From assembly GCA_005878515.1 (NCBI GenBank), contig VBLZ01000166.1:1-6766 (forward strand): DNA of 6,766 nt. Direction: 5' to 3'. The notes beneath the pieces were generated by a model. It ran no database searches and was not told where the DNA came from. It saw only the letters and a program-made list of their open reading frames with translations. Shown piece after piece: positions 1 through 5,588 of this stretch (its first letter is position 1; each line of letters starts with the position of its first letter). This DNA comes from Methanobacteriota archaeon (GTDB lineage: Archaea > Thermoplasmatota > Thermoplasmata > RBG-16-68-12). The translations under genes were made by a program, and so were the position numbers.

Positions 1-1
1 C

Positions 2-418
2 GCGGCTCAGCACCTCTTCCTGCCCGCCCTCACCCTGACCCTTGGTACGCTCGCGGGGATCTCTCTGGTGATGCGGAGCTCCCTCATCGACGTCATGACG
101 GAGGACTTTGTCACCACCGCGAAGGCGAAAGGACTGAGCGATAGCCAGGTCCTCCGCCGTCACATTCTCCCGAGCGGTCTGCCGCCGATGGTCGCTCTCA
201 TCGCGCTCGACATCGCCTTCGTAATCGGCGGAGCGTATCAGGTTGAGGTCGTTTTCAACTACTACGGAATCGGCTGGGAGACGATCCAGGCGATCGACAA
301 CCTCGATTTTCCGCTCCTCCAGTTCATCGTCGTCGTGGGAGGCGTCGCAATCGTGCTTGCGAACCTCGTCTCCGACTTCATCCTCCTCTTGCTCGACCCG
401 CGGATCAAGGTGACGTGA
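2..418 (+). CDS. dppB: DppB/OppB-type ABC permease, 3' part (5' cut by window)
   Basis: C-terminal 138 residues of an inner-channel permease of the peptide/nickel ABC importer family (BPD_transp_1). The frame is open from base 2, so the gene starts outside the window. The first visible residues form a membrane helix (LFLPALTLTLGTLAGISLVM). They are followed by the cytoplasmic EAA coupling loop (EDFVTTAKAKGLSDSQVLRRH, then LPSGLPPMV), which docks on the ATPase. Two more hydrophobic helices follow (VALIALDIAFVIGG and FIVVVGGVAIVLANLVSDFILLLL). It ends in LDPRIKVT, matching the usual LDPR C-terminus of DppB/OppB. It sits 9 bp upstream of dppC in the same direction, so it is probably the upstream permease of the same operon. 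The family is clear; the substrate (dipeptide, oligopeptide, sugar oligomer or nickel) cannot be read from this part. Confidence 0.9.
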   Translation, partial: AAQHLFLPALTLTLGTLAGISLVMRSSLIDVMTEDFVTTAKAKGLSDSQVLRRHILPSGLPPMVALIALDIAFVIGGAYQVEVVFNYYGIGWETIQAIDNLDFPLLQFIVVVGGVAIVLANLVSDFILLLLDPRIKVT

Positions 419-427
419 GGGAAAAAC

Positions 428-1378
428 ATGGGCGCGACCGAAGCGGTGGTCCGACCGGGGGCTATCTCACCATTCCAGGCCTCCCTCCGGGTCGCGCTCC
501 GTCGGTTGCAGGTGGTCTGGGTCCGCATCCGACACAGCCGGACGGCCATGGTCGGCCTCGCGATCCTCATCTTCTTCATCGCCATGGCGGTCTTTGCGCC
601 GTGGCTGGCGCCGTACGGTCCGATTGATCGCGTCGCAGACACGAGCAATTGCGTCCCGAGCGTCTCGTGCCCGCTGAGTCCGCCGAGCGCCCAGCACCCC
701 TTAGGGATTAGCGAGGAGGGGGCCGACATCTATTCACAAGTCATTTGGGGGTCCCAAATCAGTCTTATCGTCGGGATCTTCGCCGCGATGGTCGCAAGCG
801 TCCTGGGGACGGCCGTTGGGCTCGTATCCGGTTATCTGGGAGGATGGGTCGACGAGGTCATGATGCGCTTCAACGACGTCGTCCTGTCGGTTCCATGGCT
901 GGTCCTCATGATCGTCGTCGCCGCTCGAATCGGAACCATCGACCTCCTCGGGCTCATCCTCGTGATCGGCCTGACGGGCTGGTCGATTACGGCTCGGGTG
1001 ATCCGAGCCCAGGTCCTCTCTGTCAAAGAACGATTGTTCGTTGAACGAGCCCGGATGATCGGTTCGTCCCGGTCCCACATTCTACTGCGGCACATCTTCC
1101 CGAACGCATTCCCCCTCATCTTCGCGAACACGATCCTTACGGTGGCGGTCTCAATCCTGTCGGAAGCCGTCCTCGCGTTTCTGGGGCTGTCCATCTACAA
1201 CACGGTGAGCTGGGGGAAAGTGATCAACCAAGCGATCGGCGGCGGCGCACTCGTGATCGGAGGCAACGTCTGGTGGCTTGTCGTCCCCGGCCTCTGTCTC
1301 GTCTTCCTTGTGTTCGGGTTCTACCTGTTCGGGTTCGCCCTCGACGAAATCCTGAATCCTCGGTTGCGGAGGCGATAG
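428..1378 (+). CDS. dppC: DppC/OppC-type ABC transporter permease
   Basis: Complete 316-residue second permease of the importer, a normal length for the family. The ATG at 428 has a GAGGG-like sequence (417-422) just upstream. A cytoplasmic N-terminal arm of about 40 residues leads into TM1 (about 41-60). An extracytoplasmic loop then contains the family motif around HPLGISEEGADIYSQVIWG (90-108). Further helices lie at about 111-135, 151-169, 171-186, 229-250 and 283-304. The EAA coupling loop is clear at 203-229 (LFVERARMIGSSRSHILLRH). The protein ends in LNPRLRRR. The external loop carries two cysteines, C75 and C81, which could pair. It follows dppB by 9 bp and precedes dppD by about 4 bp, so it should assemble with DppB as the membrane channel driven by DppD/DppF. 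Substrate unknown. Confidence 0.93.
   Translation: MGATEAVVRPGAISPFQASLRVALRRLQVVWVRIRHSRTAMVGLAILIFFIAMAVFAPWLAPYGPIDRVADTSNCVPSVSCPLSPPSAQHPLGISEEGADIYSQVIWGSQISLIVGIFAAMVASVLGTAVGLVSGYLGGWVDEVMMRFNDVVLSVPWLVLMIVVAARIGTIDLLGLILVIGLTGWSITARVIRAQVLSVKERLFVERARMIGSSRSHILLRHIFPNAFPLIFANTILTVAVSILSEAVLAFLGLSIYNTVSWGKVINQAIGGGALVIGGNVWWLVVPGLCLVFLVFGFYLFGFALDEILNPRLRRR
1368..1372 (+). promoter_or_regulatory. Shine-Dalgarno GGAGG for dppD (supports CTG 1383)
   Basis: A perfect GGAGG core inside the last codons of dppC. The space to CTG 1383 is 10 nt, within the usual range. The space to GTG 1407 would be 34 nt, too long. It therefore favours initiation at 1383 rather than at the first conventional start codon. 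It could be chance in GC-rich coding sequence (the dppC tail is Arg-rich). Confidence 0.5.
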
Positions 1379-1382
1379 GCTT

Positions 1383-2378
1383 CTGCTCCTCGAAGTCAAG
1401 GACCTCGTGATCGAATACGCCACCGAGTCCGGGCCGGTGCACGCGGTCGACGGGGTTTCGTTTGATCTTGACGAGGGGGAAGCCCTTGGCCTCGCGGGGG
1501 AGAGCGGATGTGGGAAGACGACGACCGCCCTCGCCCTGATGCGCCTCCTCCCTTACAACGGCAAGATCATTTCCGGCTCCATCGTGTTCCACGGTCGGGA
1601 CCTCGTCAAGGCTTCCGACCTGAGGATCCGGAAGATCCGCTGGAAGGACATCTCGATCATCTTCCAGGGCGCGATGAACTCGCTGAACCCGGTCCGGAAC
1701 ATCGGGCGGCAAATCGCCGAGCCGATCATCCTCCACGAGAGGGTCGACGAAGACGAGGCGATGAGGCGCGTCGGCGAACTGCTCGAGCTCGTCGGGATCA
1801 ATCGGGAGCGGCGTCGGGACTTTCCCCACGAGTTCTCCGGCGGCATGCGGCAGCGCGTGATGATCGCCATGGCCCTCGCCTGCAATCCGAAGCTCGTAAT
1901 CGCCGACGAGCCGGTCACCGCCTTGGACGTCATGATCCAGGCGCAGATTCTCGAACTGCTCGAGCGGCTACGGAAAGAACTGCACCTGTCGATGATCCTG
2001 ATTTCCCATGACCTCAGCGTGATGGCGGAGACGTGCGACAAGGTCGCGATCATGTACGCCGGGAAGATGATGGAGGTCGGCAAGACCGTCGACGTCTTCA
2101 CGGATCCGAAGCACCCGTACGCCCAGGGACTCGTCGCGGCCTTCCCCGACATCCGAGGACAGCGCACGATGCCGTCCTCGATTCCCGGGGACGTGCCCAG
2201 CCTCATCAATCCGCCGGCCGGCTGCGTCTTCCATCCGCGATGCAAGTTCGCGTTCGACCGCTGCACAACCGCCGAGCCCGCCCTCGCGGAGGTCACCCCC
2301 GGCCGCCGAGCGGCGTGTTTCCTGTACCCCGGGGTCCCGGAGGTGACGCCACGGGCGATGACGGTGGAAGCCCGCTGA
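1383..2378 (+). CDS. dppD: DppD-type peptide ABC transporter ATP-binding protein (copy 1)
   Basis: Cytoplasmic ATPase of the importer, 331 residues if started at CTG 1383. Motifs with that numbering: Walker A GESGCGKT 39-46, Q-loop FQGAMN with Q95, signature FSGGM 151-155, Walker B VIADEP 172-177 (D175, catalytic E176), switch H209. The C-terminal oligo_HPY region has cysteines 281, 287, 294 and 312 in the spacing typical of DppD/OppD; this Cys4 set is reported to bind an iron-sulfur cluster in some relatives. All catalytic residues are intact. Start: the first ATG/GTG/TTG in frame is GTG 1407, but homology begins earlier (LLEVKDL, matching LLTVKGL of the 5589 paralogue). CTG 1383 lies 10 nt after GGAGG (1368-1372) and restores this strand. 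If GTG 1407 is used, the protein is 323 residues. It is about two-thirds identical by eye to copy 2. Confidence 0.93.
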   Translation: MLLEVKDLVIEYATESGPVHAVDGVSFDLDEGEALGLAGESGCGKTTTALALMRLLPYNGKIISGSIVFHGRDLVKASDLRIRKIRWKDISIIFQGAMNSLNPVRNIGRQIAEPIILHERVDEDEAMRRVGELLELVGINRERRRDFPHEFSGGMRQRVMIAMALACNPKLVIADEPVTALDVMIQAQILELLERLRKELHLSMILISHDLSVMAETCDKVAIMYAGKMMEVGKTVDVFTDPKHPYAQGLVAAFPDIRGQRTMPSSIPGDVPSLINPPAGCVFHPRCKFAFDRCTTAEPALAEVTPGRRAACFLYPGVPEVTPRAMTVEAR

Positions 2379-4165
2379 TTCGGGTCCGCGATCTGAAGGT
2401 GTGGTTCCATCTCCGGCGCAGCCTCCTCCGGGAGCTGACCGGTCGCTCCTCCCTGTGGGTCCGGGCGGTGGACGGCGTCTCGTTCGATGTCAAACGGGGG
2501 GAGGTCTTCTGCCTCGTCGGCGAGAGCGGCTGTGGCAAGACGACGACCGGCAAAGCGCTCCTCCGCCTTGTGGACGCGACCGAAGGCGACGTCTTCTTCG
2601 AGATCCCGACGGACGAGTATCGAAAGTACGAGGCGCTGCGCTCGGCCGGTGGACCGGACGCCGCCGCCCAGATCGATGCCCTCCGACGAAAGTACTCGTT
2701 CTCGTGGAAGGAACAGCTCCCCTGGGACACCCGGCAGATCCTCATTTGGTTCGGAGCGGTCGCCGCGGCGTTCATCCTCGGGGTGGGCCTCTCGGTCTTT
2801 GCCGCGGCCGTGATCCCGGGAGCCCTCGTGGATAGTGGCTTCATCCTCGGGGCGAGCCTGTTGTGCGGTCTGCTCATCGGAGTCATCGCCTCGTTGCCTC
2901 CGACGCGGCCTTCCGCCCGGACGCCGGCAATCCTGGCGCTCCTCGCGATCCTCGCGTTCAACCTCATCCCGATCGTGGCGGCCCTCGGATGGCCCTCGAG
3001 CCTGCCGAACCCGCCATCCGATCCTCTCGGGATCTGGGCGGCGGTCTGGGGAGCGGCGTCCTTCGCGATGCTGCTCGGCGTGATCTTTGCCCCCACCGCG
3101 GCCGGCGCTGCGGCGAAGATCCTCCTAGGCCGACGACGGGAGACGGAGGGACTCCTCGGCATCAAGATGCGGACCCTTCGGCGACGCTTGCACCTGATCT
3201 TCCAGGATCCGTACGAGTCCCTGAACCCGAAACAATCCGTCTACGAGATCGTCTCGGAGCCCCTCATCGTGAATAAGATCGCTCACGACCCGGAGGAGAT
3301 CGCTGCGCTCGTGACGCGGTCCCTCGAGGATGCCGGGCTGAGACCGGCGCAGGAGTTCGTCTTCCGCTTCCCGCACGAGCTGAGCGGCGGCCAACGCCAG
3401 CGGGTCTCGATCGCGGCGGCGTTGGCCCTCGAGCCCGACTTCATCGTCGCGGACGAGCCGGTCTCGATGCTCGACGTGTCGATCCGGACCGAGATCCTTC
3501 AGCTCATGACGGACCTCAGGGAGAAACGCGGCTTGACGTACCTCTTCATCACGCACGACCTGAGCCTCGCATGGATCTTGGCCGATCGGATCGCGGTCAT
3601 GTATCTCGGCAAGATCGTCGAGGAAGGGACCGCCGAGCAGGTCATCTCCCATCCGAAGCATCCGTACACCCAGGCCCTCATCTCGGTCGTCCCGAGTCCC
3701 GATCCGAGGCATCTCGCGAAGCGCACGATCCTGAAGGGAGAACGGCCGGACGCCGTGAACATCCCGAACGGATGCCGCTTTCATCCCCGTTGCCCCCTCG
3801 CGTTCGAGAAGTGCGGATGGAGCGCCGCCGAGATCGCGGAAGAACTCACGGCTCTCTGGGCCGGAGGACTCTTGCCGGGATTCGCCGGAATCCAACCGCT
3901 CGACCCGGCGACCGTCTCGCTCGGAATGGCTCCGGGCACGTCTCCGGGAACGGCCGCCGCAACGCTCCGTCGGGTCGTGTCCGAGAACCGGAGTTCGCGG
4001 CTCGCCCTGAAGGGAATCGCGGATGTCCGGGAGACCGCCGGTGCCGTCCACGTCACGCTGCATGAATCGTCAGAGCCCCCGCTCATCGAGATCGGGCCAG
4101 GCAACACGGTCGCGTGCCACCTCGTGACGCCGCAGACGATGGCCGCCGAGCCCGTCACGGCCTGA
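2375..4165 (+). CDS. dppF: DppF-type peptide ABC ATPase with inserted four-helix membrane segment
   Basis: Second ATPase of the importer, about 596 residues against roughly 320-330 for a standard DppF. From CTG 2375: Walker A GESGCGKT 49-56, inserted segment about 78-264, Q-loop FQDP with Q277, signature LSGGQ 336-340, Walker B IVADEP 357-362 (D360, E361), switch H394 in THD, oligo_HPY tail with C467, C473, C480 and C581. All ATPase residues are present and the frame is open throughout, so this looks like a working gene. The segment 78-264 contains a charged linker and four hydrophobic helices (about 122-146, 155-174, 184-205, 219-239). A second insertion (481-564) separates the last two cysteines. 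Start: CTG 2375 overlaps the dppD stop as CTGA, and homology begins right there. GTG 2399 would cut the first strand, while GTG 2315 would add 20 unlike residues. The frame stays open further upstream only as a shadow of dppD. Confidence 0.88.
   Translation: MIRVRDLKVWFHLRRSLLRELTGRSSLWVRAVDGVSFDVKRGEVFCLVGESGCGKTTTGKALLRLVDATEGDVFFEIPTDEYRKYEALRSAGGPDAAAQIDALRRKYSFSWKEQLPWDTRQILIWFGAVAAAFILGVGLSVFAAAVIPGALVDSGFILGASLLCGLLIGVIASLPPTRPSARTPAILALLAILAFNLIPIVAALGWPSSLPNPPSDPLGIWAAVWGAASFAMLLGVIFAPTAAGAAAKILLGRRRETEGLLGIKMRTLRRRLHLIFQDPYESLNPKQSVYEIVSEPLIVNKIAHDPEEIAALVTRSLEDAGLRPAQEFVFRFPHELSGGQRQRVSIAAALALEPDFIVADEPVSMLDVSIRTEILQLMTDLREKRGLTYLFITHDLSLAWILADRIAVMYLGKIVEEGTAEQVISHPKHPYTQALISVVPSPDPRHLAKRTILKGERPDAVNIPNGCRFHPRCPLAFEKCGWSAAEIAEELTALWAGGLLPGFAGIQPLDPATVSLGMAPGTSPGTAAATLRRVVSENRSSRLALKGIADVRETAGAVHVTLHESSEPPLIEIGPGNTVACHLVTPQTMAAEPVTA
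2606..3166 (+). other. Region of dppF encoding the ~187-residue membrane insertion
   Basis: In-frame segment lying between the strand GDVFFEI and the conserved LRRRLHLIFQDP that leads into the Q-loop. An ordinary DppF has about 17 residues here, so roughly 170 are extra. It begins with a charged, probably helical linker (DEYRKYEALRS, AQIDALRRKYSFSWKEQ). Four hydrophobic stretches follow at nt 2738-2812, 2837-2896, 2924-2989 and 3029-3091. Positive charges flank helix 1 (KEQ, DTR), sit between helices 2 and 3 (TRPSARTP) and follow helix 4 (KILLGRRR). The loops 1-2 (IPGALVDSG) and 3-4 (WPSSLPNPPSDPL) have none. By the positive-inside rule both ends are cytoplasmic, as a split ATPase requires. 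I recognise no known domain in it. Confidence 0.82.
3815..4066 (+). other. Region of dppF encoding an 84-residue insertion in the C-terminal Cys4 motif
   Basis: In both DppD proteins here the third and fourth cysteines of the tail are separated by 17 residues. In DppF1 they are separated by 100 (C480 to C581). The extra residues start with GWSAAEIAEELTALW, which looks like a helix. A Gly/Pro/Thr-rich stretch (GMAPGTSPGTAAA) follows, then a probable helix-strand-strand unit (LRRVVSENRSS, LALKGIADV, AVHVTLHE). Normal family sequence then resumes (EPPLIEIGPG, ACH). Not hydrophobic enough for the membrane. Long tails beginning near CGW may occur in other archaeal DppF proteins, but I cannot confirm this here. 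Confidence 0.7.
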
Positions 4166-5459
4166 GACGGCTCATCCGCTCCAGGAGGCGATGGAACCGG
4201 GAGACGCGGTGGCCGGCGATGAGCCGTGACGGCAAGGGGGTCACGGCGGGCCACGCTGCGACGGTCGTACGCCACCGCGCGAGGATGTAGGCGCACGGGA
4301 CGAACGTCACGATTCCGAGGAACAGGCCGAGGTTCAACAGTCCGGTGGTCGTCGTGAGCGCCCCCGCGAGCGGCTCGACGACGACGAGGCCGAGCGTGTA
4401 CGCGAACGCGCCCATCGACAACACGGTCGCGCGCTGGCCCGGCTCCAACCGGCGGTTCAGGAACGCGGTGGTGAGGGCGGGTTGCAGGCTCCAGACGATG
4501 TAGATTGGGACCTGGAACAACGCCGCCCCGGAGAACTGCCCCGCGCCATACATGCCGAAGAACGCGGCTGACGCCATCAGGACCAGGAGAGCGAGCGTCC
4601 CGAATTCCCCGAGGACCCGCGTGATCGTCCCCGCGAACGCGGACCAGATCGCCGCGACGAGGAGGAAGGCGCTAATCGAAATCGCAATCGCGGATTCGGA
4701 GAGGCCAAGCGCCTGAAGATAGAGGGGCCGGAACACGGCCATGACGTAGAGCGTGACGCCGAGGAACACCTCGACGCCGATCAGCAAGGAGACGCCCTCG
4801 CGTCGGCGCACGACGCGGAGGCCTTGGACGAGTTGCTCCACATATGTCGACTCGGGCGTGCGGTCCACCCTGGGCTCACGAAACGTCACCGCGACGCCGA
4901 CCGCCCCGAGGTTCAGCAGTGCGCCGACCAGGAGAGTGAGCCGGAGGTCGCCGACCAGGCCGACGAAAACACCGCCGACGAAGGCGCCCGCGGCGTTGAA
5001 GAGGAGCTGAATCATCGTGACGCGGCCGATGTACCGAGGGAACTCCGATTCGTGGCCCGCCTCCAGCAACGTCTCGTACAGATACGCGGATGTCCCGATC
5101 GAGAACGCCGCCCCGAGGGACCACACGATGTTCGCGGCGACGTACCCCCAGAACGTCGCGCTGATCCCATAGCCCAGGATGCCCGCAGACCGGAACAGCT
5201 CGCTCAGGACGATCGTCCGCCGGCGGGGCGTGCGGTCCGCGACCACGCCGACGGGCAGCTGGAACACGAGGAGCCCGACCCAGAACGCGACATCGACGAG
5301 GGTGAACTCGAAATCGGAGGCGAGGTGACCGCGGATCCAGAGCGCCCAGAACGGGATCCAGATCGCGAACGAAGACGCGCCCTGGTACGCGTAGAAGCGA
5401 CGCACGCGCGTGCGCAGGTCCGGGGTCGACACGGCCTTCGTCGACCGCGAAAGCCCCAT
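4155..5459 (-). CDS. MFS family transporter (12 predicted helices)
   Basis: A 434-residue major facilitator superfamily protein, a typical length. Hydrophobic segments fall at about 24-44, 55-75, 83-103, 105-127, 150-170, 174-193, 222-243, 255-276, 285-304, 311-333, 344-365 and 372-394, giving a 6+6 layout with the long central loop at about 194-221. The cytoplasmic loop 2-3 carries the MFS signature motif A as GVVADRTPRRRT (71-82; D75, R76, R79-R81). The C-terminal tail is basic. Likely an efflux or small-solute carrier; the substrate cannot be inferred. It is convergent with dppF, whose stop it overrun by 11 bp, and divergent from dppD copy 2. The ATG at 5459 is the longest start but has no good Shine-Dalgarno; GTG 5432 is the next candidate. 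A GTATAAG sequence lies only 4-11 nt above the ATG, too close for a TATA box serving that start. Confidence 0.9.
   Translation of the reverse strand: MGLSRSTKAVSTPDLRTRVRRFYAYQGASSFAIWIPFWALWIRGHLASDFEFTLVDVAFWVGLLVFQLPVGVVADRTPRRRTIVLSELFRSAGILGYGISATFWGYVAANIVWSLGAAFSIGTSAYLYETLLEAGHESEFPRYIGRVTMIQLLFNAAGAFVGGVFVGLVGDLRLTLLVGALLNLGAVGVAVTFREPRVDRTPESTYVEQLVQGLRVVRRREGVSLLIGVEVFLGVTLYVMAVFRPLYLQALGLSESAIAISISAFLLVAAIWSAFAGTITRVLGEFGTLALLVLMASAAFFGMYGAGQFSGAALFQVPIYIVWSLQPALTTAFLNRRLEPGQRATVLSMGAFAYTLGLVVVEPLAGALTTTTGLLNLGLFLGIVTFVPCAYILARWRTTVAAWPAVTPLPSRLIAGHRVSRFHRLLERMSRLRP
4167..4227. repeat. Perfect 10-bp inverted repeat just after the dppF stop
   Basis: Arms ACGGCTCATC (4167-4176) and GATGAGCCGT (4218-4227) are exact reverse complements with a 41-nt loop. 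The left arm begins one base after the dppF stop codon (4163-4165), and the whole element lies in the 3' coding end of the convergent MFS gene. It could fold in the dppF 3' UTR as a terminator or stability element. No T-run follows, so it is not a classic intrinsic terminator. A 10-bp repeat of this kind could arise by chance about once in such a window. Confidence 0.4.
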
Positions 5460-5548
5460 GCCCCTTATACGATGCGCTCGGATGCGTCGCGGTTCTGAGT
5501 AAACGTTAAGGCGCTTCCCGGCGTCCTCGATTCACGCTCCGAAGAACG

Positions 5549-5570
5549 GGTTCCCGACGTCGGCCGAACC
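5549..5570. repeat. Nested dyad upstream of dppD copy 2
   Basis: Outer arms GGTTC (5549-5553) and GAACC (5566-5570) enclose the perfect 10-bp palindrome CCGACGTCGG (5554-5563), with two extra bases (CC) on the right side. It ends 18 bp before the ATG at 5589 and 7 bp before the GGAG at 5578. It may act as a DNA operator, or as an RNA hairpin in the leader close to the ribosome binding site. Confidence 0.5.
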
Positions 5571-5577
5571 ATCGCGC

Positions 5578-5581
5578 GGAG
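5578..5581 (+). promoter_or_regulatory. Probable Shine-Dalgarno GGAG for dppD copy 2
   Basis: GGAG with 7 nt to ATG 5589. It agrees with the start chosen by homology, since the protein begins MPLLTVKGL with no missing first strand. Confidence 0.5.
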
Positions 5582-5588
5582 CGGTAAG

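Larger units (their letters stand above)
5460..5588. promoter_or_regulatory. Divergent intergenic region between MFS gene and dppD copy 2
   Basis: The only sizeable non-coding gap (129 bp), which must hold promoters for both flanking genes. The candidate AT-rich core elements are CTTATAC (5464-5470; GTATAAG on the other strand) and TAAACGTTAA (5500-5509, a palindrome apart from one mismatched pair). GATGCG occurs twice exactly 10 bp apart (5471-5476, 5481-5486). A strong dyad lies at 5549-5570. A TATA-like element at 5500-5509 would place a rightward start near 5530 and a leftward start near 5480. These assignments are inference; no element is a textbook match. Confidence 0.5.

Noticed and set aside
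2033..2374. Open frame extending the dppF reading frame about 114 codons upstream into dppD
   Set aside because: The translated extension is Arg/Pro/Gly-rich, unlike any DppF N-terminus, and lies wholly over the conserved dppD 3' coding region. It is an out-of-frame shadow.
2293..3165. 290-codon minus-strand open frame across the dppF membrane insertion
   Set aside because: I considered whether the inserted segment was really a separate gene on the other strand. The antisense product is Arg/Ser/Pro-rich with no motif, while the sense product has well-formed helices with correct charge bias in frame with the ATPase.
2606..3166. Insertion in dppF as a mobile element or assembly chimera
   Set aside because: No terminal repeats, target duplications, stops or frameshifts were seen, codon use resembles the flanks, and the junctions keep the frame. 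An assembly error cannot be fully excluded without reads, but nothing in the sequence suggests it.
5464..5470. GTATAAG as TATA box for the MFS gene
   Set aside because: It lies only 4-11 nt upstream of the ATG at 5459, too near for a TATA element about 26 nt above a start site, unless the true start is the GTG at 5432.
4824..5498. 224-codon plus-strand open frame opposite the MFS gene
   Set aside because: The product is a charged, Arg/Asp/Glu-rich string; the minus strand gives a clean 12-helix MFS protein with motif A.
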